A DNA stretch of 64,000 nt, taken from an uncultured Clostridiaceae bacterium (lineage in GTDB: Bacteria; Bacillota; Clostridia; TANB77; CAG-465). The stretch spans positions 186,001 through 250,000 of the forward strand of contig CAMVON010000001.1 in assembly GCA_947169155.1 (NCBI GenBank), written 5' to 3'. The position numbers and the translations under genes were made by a program. The notes beneath the pieces are model-generated. The model did not search any database. It saw only the letters and a list, made by a program, of their open reading frames with translations, and had not been told where the DNA came from. Shown in pieces: positions 49,567 to 59,829 of the stretch (position 1 is its first letter; each line of letters begins with the position of its first letter).

Positions 49567-51868
49567 TAAAGTTTTACCAATAATAAAAAATGAAGTTGAA
49601 AGAAGTATAAAAAATAAAGCATTTGTTATACTTAATGTATTATTACTTTTAGTTACAGTAGTCGGACTAAATTTTAATAATATAAGAGCAATATTCAAAA
49701 ATAAAAATATTAATTTGTCTAATAATATTATAGTATATGTAAAAGATGAAGATAATTTAGCTTATGAACAAATAAAAGCTGCATTTTCTAAATTTGATAA
49801 TGTAGAAATTAGAAATAATAAAGATTTTGAAAAATATAATACTGAAGATGTAAATGCAGAAGAACTAGTAAAAGGGCAAAATGATGTAAATACATATGAA
49901 CTTGAAGTTAAAAAAGACAATATTCACTATATTGTTGCAACACTTACTACTCAAGAAACAGTAAGACAAGATTATATTGATACTATTACATCAACTTTAA
50001 CATCTATTAAAGATAAAATGATTCTTGAAAAATCTAACATGACAAAAGAAGAATTAGCAATAGTTAAAGAAGATGTAAAATTAGATAGAGTAATACTAAA
50101 TGAGTCAATAGATACAAGCGAGTCAACTGAAATTTTTCAACTTGCTTCTAACTACGTTATTTTCTTTATTTTACTATTATGTTTGAATAAAATTGCAAAC
50201 ACAATATCACAAGAAAAGATGTCAAAATCTATAGAATATATATTAACTTCAATTAGTACAAAAGAATATATGATTTCTAAAGTTTTAAGTATTGCACTAA
50301 TTGTTGTTGTTCAATTTATTTTTGAAATTGCATATTTCTTAATTGGAATTATGGTTTCATATTTAATTACTAAAGTTGGAGCAAATATAGATGGAGTACA
50401 AACGGTTAATGCTTCTATGTTTATTTCTGGAAGAGTAATAGGATACTTTGCAATTACATTTGTATATATGTGTTTAACAACTTTTATACAAGGAGTAATA
50501 CAATCTGTAATGAGTGCTAAAACTACAAATATACAAGAAGCTGGAAATGCAACTTTAGTTCTTCTTACACTTAATTTAGTACTATATTCAGTTGTTACTT
50601 TTATGGTTACACCTATTAAGACAGTAAGTGTTTTTGCATATATTTTATCTGTACTACCAATAGCTTCAATGTATTTTATACCATCTATGATACTGATTGG
50701 ACAAGCTAATGTAATACAGGTGATATTATCACTAGTTATACTTGTAGCATCAATACCTCTAGTACTTATTGTTACACAAAAACCTTTTAAAAATGCAATA
50801 CTAGATTATTCAAATAAAAAGAATAAAAAGATAGATGGAATAGAAAAAATTATTGCAACTAGAGAATATCAAGAAAGAATGATTGATAGAAAAGAATCAT
50901 CTAAAAAAGGACTTGTTGTTGGTATGGCAGTAATAATTCTTATATTATTACAAGTAGTTACTGCACTTGGTGTTGAATTAATTGCACCAGTTGTAGCTAA
51001 ACATATTACAAAAATTAGTGTAGAAAATATTACATTAATCTTAATGTGTGTGTCATTTGCTATATCGATATATATTCCATATTTATTGTTAAGAATGTAT
51101 CTTCCTAAAGAAGATAAAATTAATAAAGAAGAAAAAAGTTCACAAGAGTATAAAGATGCTAAAAAGAAAAGTATACTAAAATGTATTAAATATATAGTTC
51201 TTTCAATTCCAGTTATGTCTATGATTCAAATGATTTGTTCATTTGCTATAGAAAAGTTTGGAATTAGTTCAGATGTAATGAATTCTTCAGGATTATTTAA
51301 TTATTCTGGAAAACTTGCAACTATATTACTATTTATACAAATTGCAATTCTTCCTGCAATATTTGAAGAACTATTTATACGTAAAGGAGTATATGGAATA
51401 CTAAAAGCAAGAGGAGTTGTATTTGCAACTGTTGTATCTGCATTAGTATTTGCCACAATACATTTAAACTTTACACAATTTATCTTTGCATTTTTAGTTG
51501 GAATACTATTTGCAATGGTAAGAGAAAAAACAGGAAAACTATATCCTACTATGATACTTCATTTTATAAATAACGCAGTTGCAACAATTGAAGTATTATT
51601 TTATGACCATGCAACATTTATGCAAATATTTACATATATTCAAATTGGCATAAATGCAATAGGATTTGCAATACTAATTTATATGCTATATAACAAAGTT
51701 ATGGAACTTAAAGATAAAGAAAAAATTAAGGAATTAAAAGAAAAACTAGATTATAGAAAAATTAAATTAAATATTTCAGAAGATTTATTTGTGTTTAAAG
51801 ATTTTACATTTTGTATAGCAGCAATACTTGCTATAGTTGCATTTGCTGTTATAGAAAAGATAATATAG
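49553..51868 (+). CDS. ABC-2 permease fused to a CPBP intramembrane protease
   Basis: The 771-residue membrane protein joins an ABC-2 permease of NatB/CcmB-like type (residues about 1-430: one membrane helix, a 160-residue extracytoplasmic region, then five to six helices) to a CPBP (Abi/Rce1-like) protease domain (about 460-690). The CPBP motif is clear: IFEELFIRKGVYG (EExxxR), FATIHLNFTQFIFAF (HxxxN-type) and MILHFINNAVAT. Such fusions may couple export with proteolysis of a membrane peptide. It is partner of the ATPase encoded just upstream. A hydrophobic segment closes the chain. The substrate is not identified. Confidence 0.85.
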   Translation: MMKNNKVLPIIKNEVERSIKNKAFVILNVLLLLVTVVGLNFNNIRAIFKNKNINLSNNIIVYVKDEDNLAYEQIKAAFSKFDNVEIRNNKDFEKYNTEDVNAEELVKGQNDVNTYELEVKKDNIHYIVATLTTQETVRQDYIDTITSTLTSIKDKMILEKSNMTKEELAIVKEDVKLDRVILNESIDTSESTEIFQLASNYVIFFILLLCLNKIANTISQEKMSKSIEYILTSISTKEYMISKVLSIALIVVVQFIFEIAYFLIGIMVSYLITKVGANIDGVQTVNASMFISGRVIGYFAITFVYMCLTTFIQGVIQSVMSAKTTNIQEAGNATLVLLTLNLVLYSVVTFMVTPIKTVSVFAYILSVLPIASMYFIPSMILIGQANVIQVILSLVILVASIPLVLIVTQKPFKNAILDYSNKKNKKIDGIEKIIATREYQERMIDRKESSKKGLVVGMAVIILILLQVVTALGVELIAPVVAKHITKISVENITLILMCVSFAISIYIPYLLLRMYLPKEDKINKEEKSSQEYKDAKKKSILKCIKYIVLSIPVMSMIQMICSFAIEKFGISSDVMNSSGLFNYSGKLATILLFIQIAILPAIFEELFIRKGVYGILKARGVVFATVVSALVFATIHLNFTQFIFAFLVGILFAMVREKTGKLYPTMILHFINNAVATIEVLFYDHATFMQIFTYIQIGINAIGFAILIYMLYNKVMELKDKEKIKELKEKLDYRKIKLNISEDLFVFKDFTFCIAAILAIVAFAVIEKII

Positions 51869-53020
<1,152 letters not shown>

Positions 53021-53042
53021 TTTAGTATAGGAGTTTAGTGTT

Positions 53043-54629
53043 ATGAATAAGGAAGATAAGATTCTAACTAAACAAGTTAGAAAATCTGAAAGTAACTTAC
53101 TTAGAACATTTTGGAAAACATTAGTAGCTATTTTGCTTATAGCTCTACAAGCTGTAATTTTTTATTTTACTTATACTACAGCGGGGGATGTATATGTAAA
53201 TAGTTTTTATATATATAATGCTATTAGAATATTAGCTGTAGTTTATATTTTAACAAGACATGATAGTTCTCAATATAAACTTGCTTGGGTTTTAGTTATT
53301 ATGTTTTTACCTATTATGGGTATAACAGTCTATATATTATGGGGTAATAGTAGACTTAGAGCTAAGAAAAAGATACAAATTAAAGAAATAGAAAATGATA
53401 CGAACTATTTACTAGATAATTCATTTGAAATAGATGAAGATATTAAGGCTAAAGATAAACATGTATTTAATACTTTAAATTATATGAAAAACATTACTTC
53501 TTATCCTGTATGTGAAAATTTAGATTCTAAGTATTATGATTTAGGAGATAAAGTCTTTGTAGATTTAAAGAAAGATTTACTTGAAGCTAAGCATTATATT
53601 TTCTTAGAATTTTACATAGTAGATAAAGGTGAAATAGAAGATGATATTTTTAAAATATTAAAGAAAAAAGCTCGTGAGGGTGTAGATGTTAAATTAATCT
53701 ATGATGAATATGGATGTATAAATAAATTTAAATCTAAAACTAAAAAAGAACTTAGAGAAGCTGGTGTAGAAGTATATGCTTTTAATCCTTTCTCAATACT
53801 TATTAATTCATATTTTAACAATAGAATGCATAGAAAGATTGTTGTTATTGATGGAAAAATTTCATATACTGGTGGATTTAATCTAGCAGATGAATATGCA
53901 AATATTAAGGAAAAATATGGACATTGGAAAGATGCAGGTATTAGATTTAAAGGCGAAATATCTTGGAGCTTTGCTTTATTATTCTTAAGAGATTTAAAAT
54001 TAATTAATAAAAAGCTAAAAATAGATTTTGATCATTATAAAGAAATATCTCTAGAACAAAGAGAAGAATATAAATGTAGAGGAGTTTGTGTTGCAATAGC
54101 TGATGGTCCAAATAATAGAAAGAATCCTATTGAGTCTGTTTATATGCAAATACTAAATACTGCAACAGACTATGTATATATTACAACTCCATATTTTGCA
54201 ATTTCTGAACAAATGCTTGCCTCTCTTTTAAATGCTGCAAGAAGTGGAGTAGATGTAAGAATAATACTTCCACATATTCCAGACAAACGTATAGTTCAAA
54301 TGTCTACTAGATCATACTATGAAGTACTACTTAGTGCTGGTATTAAGGTGTATGAGTATAAACCTGGATTTATTCATTCTAAAACTTTTGTTTCAGATGA
54401 TAAAATTGGTGTAGTTGGTACTGCAAATATGGATTATAGAAGTATGAATTTAAATTATGAAGATATCAGTTATTTATATGATACAGGAGTTGAGTTAGAC
54501 ATCAAAAAAGATTTTGAAAATATGATTGAAAATTCTTGTATAGAAATAACATTACAACAATGGTTGAAAAGACCATGGATACAAAAAATTGTTGAAGCAT
54601 TATTTACATCTTTTTCAACAATGTTTTAA
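53043..54629 (+). CDS. cls: Cardiolipin synthase (phospholipase D family)
   Basis: The 528-residue enzyme has two N-terminal membrane segments (about 22-46 and 85-100) and two HKD motifs of the phospholipase D superfamily: MHRKIVVIDGKISYTGGFN near residue 262 and IHSKTFVSDDKIGVVGTANM near residue 443. It condenses two phosphatidylglycerols to cardiolipin, or uses related donors, at the membrane. Sequence layout is that of bacterial ClsA/YwnE-type proteins. The spacing to tgt is 22 bases, so the gene may be transcribed with it; a palindromic terminator follows. Confidence 0.94.
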   Translation: MNKEDKILTKQVRKSESNLLRTFWKTLVAILLIALQAVIFYFTYTTAGDVYVNSFYIYNAIRILAVVYILTRHDSSQYKLAWVLVIMFLPIMGITVYILWGNSRLRAKKKIQIKEIENDTNYLLDNSFEIDEDIKAKDKHVFNTLNYMKNITSYPVCENLDSKYYDLGDKVFVDLKKDLLEAKHYIFLEFYIVDKGEIEDDIFKILKKKAREGVDVKLIYDEYGCINKFKSKTKKELREAGVEVYAFNPFSILINSYFNNRMHRKIVVIDGKISYTGGFNLADEYANIKEKYGHWKDAGIRFKGEISWSFALLFLRDLKLINKKLKIDFDHYKEISLEQREEYKCRGVCVAIADGPNNRKNPIESVYMQILNTATDYVYITTPYFAISEQMLASLLNAARSGVDVRIILPHIPDKRIVQMSTRSYYEVLLSAGIKVYEYKPGFIHSKTFVSDDKIGVVGTANMDYRSMNLNYEDISYLYDTGVELDIKKDFENMIENSCIEITLQQWLKRPWIQKIVEALFTSFSTMF

Positions 54630-54655
54630 AGCTAGTTTTAAACTAGCTTTTTTTA
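54628..54655 (+). terminator. Palindromic terminator after cls
   Basis: AAAGCTAGTTT pairs with AAACTAGCTTT in a palindromic stem, followed by TTTT. Confidence 0.9.
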
Positions 54656-54702
54656 TGTTTATTTTGCTTGAAAATATATTATAAATATAGTAATATATTG
54701 TT

Positions 54703-55596
54703 ATGGAAGAAATAATAGGAAAAGTAATAAGAATAGATTTAGATATCTATGTGATTCAAACAAAAAAAGAAATAATACAAGCAAAAGCAAGAGGAAATAC
54801 TAAGAAAAAAGGTAGTATTTTAGTAGGGGATGTTGTGTCTGTAGAGAGTGCCGGACAAGACTATATGATTACATCTGTTAGAAACAGACAAAACTCTCTG
54901 ATTCGTCCTCCTGTAAGTAATATTGATCAGATGATTATTGTTACATCTCTTGCAACACCTATTCCAGATTATATTCTTTTAGATAAACAAATAGTATTAT
55001 GTATGTCTAAGGGAATTAATCCTGTAATTTGTATTAATAAGATAGATTTAGAAAGAGATAATGAGCAAGCAAAAATAGATTTAGAGTATATTAAAAAAAC
55101 ATATTCTAATCTTGGTATTGAAATATTATTTGTTAGTGCTAAAGAAAAAGTTGGTTTAGATGATTTAAAAAAAGTACTTAAAGGCAAAACATCTGCTTTT
55201 TCTGGAAATAGCGGAGTAGGAAAATCTTCAATTACATCTGAACTTATTGGTCAAGATATTCTTGTTGGAGATATTGGACAAAAATCTAATAGAGGAAAAC
55301 ATACTACAAAGTCTGTCAACATTTATGCTATAGATGAAGATACATTCATTCTAGATACCCCTGGATTTTCTAGTTATGAATTATATGATATTGAGTATAG
55401 AGATTTAAAAGATTTCTATCCTGAGTTTAAATCTTGTCATTGTGATTATAGCGATTGTGCACATGTTATTGAAGATGAATCTGTATGTGATGTGAAAAGA
55501 CATCTAAATGATGGCAAAATAGATAGTGGCAGATATGAAAGATATGTATATATCTATGAAAAGCTTAAAGAACAATATGATAGAAGATATAAATAG
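54703..55596 (+). CDS. rsgA: Ribosome biogenesis GTPase RsgA
   Basis: The 297-residue circularly permuted GTPase helps 30S subunit maturation. It has an N-terminal OB-fold, G4 (CINKIDL near residue 110) before G1 (FSGNSGVGKSSITSEL near residue 167) and G3 (DTPGFSSYEL), the permuted order, then a C-terminal zinc domain (CHCDYSDCAH and following Cys/His). It begins at an ATG whose upstream sequence, ATATATTGTT, carries no clear ribosome site, so translation may rely on a short leader. The phosphatase gene follows after eight bases. Confidence 0.96.
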   Translation: MEEIIGKVIRIDLDIYVIQTKKEIIQAKARGNTKKKGSILVGDVVSVESAGQDYMITSVRNRQNSLIRPPVSNIDQMIIVTSLATPIPDYILLDKQIVLCMSKGINPVICINKIDLERDNEQAKIDLEYIKKTYSNLGIEILFVSAKEKVGLDDLKKVLKGKTSAFSGNSGVGKSSITSELIGQDILVGDIGQKSNRGKHTTKSVNIYAIDEDTFILDTPGFSSYELYDIEYRDLKDFYPEFKSCHCDYSDCAHVIEDESVCDVKRHLNDGKIDSGRYERYVYIYEKLKEQYDRRYK

Positions 55597-55604
55597 GAGG
55601 CAAA

Positions 55605-56138
55605 ATGTATATTTACGTTATTAGACATGGACAAACAGATTGGAATGTAGAACATAAATTATTATCTTATACAGATATTCCTTTAAATGAGGTGGGAATA
55701 AATCAATGTAAAGAGGCTGAAAAAGTTGTAAAAAACTTAGATTATAATTTAGTTATTTCATCTCCAAAACTTAGAACTAGACAAACTTTAGAAATTGTAA
55801 ATAGTAAAAATGTTGAAACTATTTTTGATGATAGATTAATCGAAAGAAATGCAGGAAGTATAGAAGGAGTAGATGTATCAACTTTTGATTATCAAGCTTG
55901 GTGGACATTAGGTAAAGATAAATATCAAGATAGTGAAACAATAGAGGAGTGCAAAACAAGAGTATATGAGTTTTTGAATGAAATTAAAGAAAAATATAAA
56001 GATAAAAATATACTTATTGTTACACATAATGGAATATGTAGAATGATACATTCATACTTTAATGGATTCCCAAAAAATGGAAGAATATTTAACACAGGTT
56101 TTGAAAATGCAGAAATAAGAATATATGAGATAAAATAA
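55605..56138 (+). CDS. Histidine phosphatase family protein
   Basis: The 177-residue protein has the phosphoglycerate mutase-type active site VIRHGQTDWN (residues 5-14), the arginine in SSPKLRTRQTL, and the late His in IVTHNGICRM. Histidine phosphatases hydrolyse phosphorylated sugars, alcohols or proteins. It may correspond to the alpha-ribazole phosphatase or phosphoserine phosphatase-like group, but the sequence does not tell. It is eight bases after rsgA with AGGAGG at the junction, so it is probably in the same operon. A bidirectional terminator follows. Confidence 0.9.
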   Translation: MYIYVIRHGQTDWNVEHKLLSYTDIPLNEVGINQCKEAEKVVKNLDYNLVISSPKLRTRQTLEIVNSKNVETIFDDRLIERNAGSIEGVDVSTFDYQAWWTLGKDKYQDSETIEECKTRVYEFLNEIKEKYKDKNILIVTHNGICRMIHSYFNGFPKNGRIFNTGFENAEIRIYEIK

Positions 56139-56175
56139 AAAAGACACACATATCTAAAAAATATGTGTGTTTTTA
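56139..56175. terminator. Bidirectional terminator between convergent genes
   Basis: ACACACATAT (56144-56153) pairs with ATATGTGTGT (56161-56170), with A-runs to the left and T-runs to the right, serving the phosphatase gene and the convergent hypothetical gene. Confidence 0.9.
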
Positions 56176-56739
56176 TAATAATATATTTGTTTGTTTTTCT
56201 GTTTGTTTTCCAATATTGCATAATGAAAAATTATTACTATTGAAAGTATAACCTGTATATACATTTTTATCTGCATATTCTAGTGTCATAGAACCAATTT
56301 CATCAAAGTCTCCATACCATTTACTCTTACCAATATTTCCGTTGTAATTATTAATATTTAATGATAAATTTGCTCCGATATTTTCTACATATTCTATGAA
56401 GTAGTCAACATTTTTTATTTTTTGCTTTTTAGTAAAAGAAGTATCACGTTTTTCATATTCAAACTTATCTGTATGTATTATTACACTTTTTTTAGCAATT
56501 AATTGTATTTTTCCATCTATTGCAAAGACAAACCATTTATTTTTTGAATTATCTATAACTAATATAGAATTATTGTCCTTAATTTTTATAGGCCCAGTTT
56601 TTACATTAGTTATATATAATTGCTCTGTCTGCATAAATTCTAGCATTTTAGGGTAAGTATTAAAATCTATGCTACGTTTTAAATCTTTAATATAGTTTAG
56701 TCTGTCTTGCTCACAAATTTGTTCGTAAAACTTTACCAT
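56173..56739 (-). CDS. Hypothetical protein, 188 residues
   Basis: The protein has no membrane segment or signal peptide. It begins with a short helical region (KFYEQICEQDRLNYIKDLKRS) and continues with beta-strand-rich sequence (QLYITNVKTGPIKIKD, KWFVFAIDG, SLNINNYNGNIGKSKW). I do not recognise a family. GGGAGG precedes its ATG on the minus strand, and it is transcribed opposite to both neighbours, divergent from recD2. It is probably a real cytoplasmic protein of unknown function. Confidence 0.6.
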   Translation of the reverse strand: MVKFYEQICEQDRLNYIKDLKRSIDFNTYPKMLEFMQTEQLYITNVKTGPIKIKDNNSILVIDNSKNKWFVFAIDGKIQLIAKKSVIIHTDKFEYEKRDTSFTKKQKIKNVDYFIEYVENIGANLSLNINNYNGNIGKSKWYGDFDEIGSMTLEYADKNVYTGYTFNSNNFSLCNIGKQTEKQTNILL

Positions 56740-56914
56740 ATTTAACCTCCCGGGTTGTGATTATATCAAAATAGAAGCTAAAAGTCAAATAAAGTATACA
56801 TAAGAACAATTGTCGATTTTTATGCTTGAATATAATTAAGAACATTTGTGCTTTCTTGTTGACTATTCATATGTTTTTTTAGTATAATTTACTTGTTAGA
56901 AAGGTAGACTATAT

Positions 56915-59125
56915 ATGAAAATAGTAGGAAAAGTTGCAACAATTATATTTAAAAATGAAACAAATAACTGGACTGTACTTTTAGTAAAACAAGGAACAGA
57001 ATATATAACATGCGTAGGTGAGACAGAAGAAATAGAAGTAGATGACGAGCTCGAATTTGAAGGAGAAGTTGTATCACACAAAGTATATGGAGAGCAACTC
57101 AAGTTTTCTTCATATAAAAAAGTTCTTCCTAAAACTACTGCAGCTTTAATTTCATATATAGCAGATAATATAACTGGTGTAGGTAAAAAGACGGCCAAAA
57201 ACATAGTGGATATGTTTGGAGATGAAACGGTAAATGTTATACGTTTTCAAATGGATAAGCTATATGAGGTTAAAGGGCTAAATGCAGATAAAATTGAACG
57301 TCTTAATGATTTTTTTAATACAGAATGGGAAAAATGGAATACAATTGAATTTTTAAGTAATTTTGGCCTTTCTACTGTTGTATCTAATAGGATTTATCAA
57401 GCGGTGGGAAAGGATACTATAAGTATAATTAAAGAAAATCCATATTCACTTCTTGGTTTTATTCGTTCACTAGATTTTAAAACTGTAGATAGAATTGGCA
57501 GAAATATTGGAATAAGCTTAACTAATCCAGATAGACTTGATCATGGCATTATTTATGCAATGGATAAGATTACTGAATTTGGTCATACTTGTGTAGAAAA
57601 AGAAAATTTATTAAGTTATAGCCAAGAGATTCTTGAAGTGGATGAGGCAGAAATTGCTAATGCTATTACTAGGCTTAATATTAATAATAAGCTATTTATT
57701 GAAAAAATAGATTCAAAAGAATTTGTATTTAGACAAAGTATGTATTTAGCAGAAGAAAATATTGCAAGATGTGTAATAGATCATACTCGTCAAAAATTTA
57801 AAGTCAAGAAACTAGATAAAGTTATAGATAAGGTAAGTGAAGCAAATGGCATAGAGTTATCTTTAGAACAAAGAAATGCTATTAATACTTGCTTAAATAA
57901 TCAGATAAGTATTGTAACTGGAGGACCAGGTACAGGTAAGACTACAATAATTAAATGCATAATAGATATTTTAGAGGATGAAAAGAAAAATTATGTTTTA
58001 TGCGCTCCAACTGGACGTGCTGCAAAACGTATTACACAAACTACTGGTAAAGAGGCAAAAACATTACATAGACTTCTTGAAATATCTAAAATTGATGATC
58101 ATGATATAGATATGTTTTTTGAATATCAAGTAAAGCCAGTAGAAGATGAGGTAGTAATAGTAGATGAAGCATCTATGATAGACCTTATGATGATGAATAA
58201 TCTAGTAAAAGGAATTAAACCTTCTACACAATTAATAATAGTAGGAGATGTAAACCAACTTCCTTCAGTAGGTCCTGGAAGTGTATTAAAAGACATTATT
58301 GCCTCAGATGTTGTGCCTACTGTTGAGCTTAAGCAGATTTATAGACAAAGTGCTAAAAGTGATATTATAGTAAATGCCCATAGAGTAAATGATGGAGAGT
58401 ATCCTGAGTTTAAAACTAAAGATACAGATTTATTCTTTATTCCAACTAAAACAATTGAAGATACCGTATCTGAAATATCTAGCCTTATTTCTTATAGGCT
58501 TGAAAATTATGCAAATATAGATGTCTTAAAAGATTTACAAATTTTAACACCTGTAAAGAAAACTGAACTTGGAACAATCCAATTAAATGATAAAATGCAA
58601 GAATTGCTTAATCCGGAAAATATGACAAAAAAGCAAGTTAGTCATAATGGAAAAATATTTAGAGAAAATGATAAAGTAATGCAAATAGTAAACAATTATG
58701 ATAAGAAATATTCTATAGAAGGAAAATTTTTTGAAGGAATATATAATGGAGATATAGGCTATATTAATTTAATAGATAAAGATGAAGAAAAATTATATGT
58801 ACTTTTTGATGATGATAGATTAGTAGAATATGATTTTGACGAACTTGATCAGCTAGAACACTCTTATGCTATTACGATTCATAAATCTCAAGGTTCTGAG
58901 TTTGATTATGTTATTTTACCAATATTTACTGGATATAAAAAATTATTGTCTAGAAATCTTTTATATACAGCAATGACTAGAGCAAAGAAAATGTTAATTA
59001 TAGTTGGAAATAGAAATACAGTTAATTATATGGTAGATAATTTAGACTCTAAAAATAGGAAAACTGGTTTAAGAGAAAAGATAGAAAGAATGCTATATGA
59101 AGATAGTACTAAATTTAAATCATAA
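56915..59125 (+). CDS. recD2: ATP-dependent RecD2-like DNA helicase
   Basis: The 736-residue superfamily 1 helicase has an N-terminal helix-hairpin-helix and OB-like region (residues about 1-300), then Walker A GGPGTGKTTIIKCI near residue 337, VLCAPTGRAAKRI, VDEASMIDL (Walker B), VGDVNQLPSVGPG, IYRQSAKSD and, near the C terminus, AITIHKSQGSEFDYVILP, RNLLYTAMTRAK. RecD2 proteins unwind 5'-3' without RecBC. Length and motif order match the family. The gene stands alone, divergent from a hypothetical gene, with AAAGGT before its ATG, and its terminator overlaps the ribosome site of the next gene. Confidence 0.94.
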   Translation: MKIVGKVATIIFKNETNNWTVLLVKQGTEYITCVGETEEIEVDDELEFEGEVVSHKVYGEQLKFSSYKKVLPKTTAALISYIADNITGVGKKTAKNIVDMFGDETVNVIRFQMDKLYEVKGLNADKIERLNDFFNTEWEKWNTIEFLSNFGLSTVVSNRIYQAVGKDTISIIKENPYSLLGFIRSLDFKTVDRIGRNIGISLTNPDRLDHGIIYAMDKITEFGHTCVEKENLLSYSQEILEVDEAEIANAITRLNINNKLFIEKIDSKEFVFRQSMYLAEENIARCVIDHTRQKFKVKKLDKVIDKVSEANGIELSLEQRNAINTCLNNQISIVTGGPGTGKTTIIKCIIDILEDEKKNYVLCAPTGRAAKRITQTTGKEAKTLHRLLEISKIDDHDIDMFFEYQVKPVEDEVVIVDEASMIDLMMMNNLVKGIKPSTQLIIVGDVNQLPSVGPGSVLKDIIASDVVPTVELKQIYRQSAKSDIIVNAHRVNDGEYPEFKTKDTDLFFIPTKTIEDTVSEISSLISYRLENYANIDVLKDLQILTPVKKTELGTIQLNDKMQELLNPENMTKKQVSHNGKIFRENDKVMQIVNNYDKKYSIEGKFFEGIYNGDIGYINLIDKDEEKLYVLFDDDRLVEYDFDELDQLEHSYAITIHKSQGSEFDYVILPIFTGYKKLLSRNLLYTAMTRAKKMLIIVGNRNTVNYMVDNLDSKNRKTGLREKIERMLYEDSTKFKS

Positions 59126-59143
59126 AGTATAATAAATACTTAA

Positions 59144-59176
59144 CCTCAAACAATAATAATGTTTGAGGTGTTTTTT
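59144..59176 (+). terminator. Terminator sharing bases with the next ribosome site
   Basis: CCTCAAAC (59144-59151) pairs with GTTTGAGG (59161-59168), followed by TGTTTTTT. The 3' arm carries GAGGTG, the only ribosome site of the SpoVT-like gene starting at 59177. Confidence 0.85.
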
Positions 59177-59698
59177 ATGAGTATTATAAAAAGAATAGAT
59201 AGTCTAGGAAGAATAGTCCTTCCTAAAAGTGTTAGGAAATCTTTAAATATTAAAAATAGTGATGAAGTTGAAATTGAATGTAGTAAAGATAAAATTATTA
59301 TTTCGAAATATAATGTAGTAGAAAAAAACGAAATGTTTTTAGAAAATATTGTTCAAGTTTTGCATAATTATTTACCAAATGAATTATATGTGGTTATTAC
59401 TGATACAAACATAGCCTTAAATGCTTCAAATTTGGATTTTAAAGGCTTAAAATTATCTTCTAGATATCTGATGCTATTAAATAATAGAAAAACATTTAAA
59501 GAGAGCATTGCTCCAAGTTTTAATCCTTTTGAAAATTATAAAAATATGTATTTAAAATTATCTTTTCCAATTATAATAGACTCCACGCTATGTGGTTCTA
59601 TAGCAATAGTAGGAAAGAGAGAAAGTGCTACTATGATTAAAAAAATTGAAACTTTAGTTGAGTATTGTAGAGATTTAATTATAAAAATAATGTATTAA
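59177..59698 (+). CDS. SpoVT/AbrB-family transcription regulator
   Basis: The 173-residue protein begins with a SpoVT-AbrB DNA-binding beta-domain (SIIKRIDSLGRIVLPKSVRK, residues about 2-50) and continues with a GAF-like domain (about 55-173; QVLHNYLPNELYVVITD, FPIIIDSTLCGSIAIVG). This is the architecture of SpoVT, a late sporulation regulator in Bacillus, and of related transition-state regulators. It suggests a sporulating or formerly sporulating lineage. The ATG at 59177 is the sensible start: the ATG at 59159 lies inside the preceding terminator stem. GAGGTG in the terminator is its ribosome site. Confidence 0.85.
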   Translation: MSIIKRIDSLGRIVLPKSVRKSLNIKNSDEVEIECSKDKIIISKYNVVEKNEMFLENIVQVLHNYLPNELYVVITDTNIALNASNLDFKGLKLSSRYLMLLNNRKTFKESIAPSFNPFENYKNMYLKLSFPIIIDSTLCGSIAIVGKRESATMIKKIETLVEYCRDLIIKIMY

Positions 59699-59829
59699 TT
59701 TTTACATTTTTGTTACATTTTCATTTGTTGTTATATTAATTATTTTTAAATGGTTTAATATTTTTTTATGTTATGATAGTATTTATAGTGTAAATGAATA
59801 TATTGTGAGAGAGTGTTGGTGTAAATATT

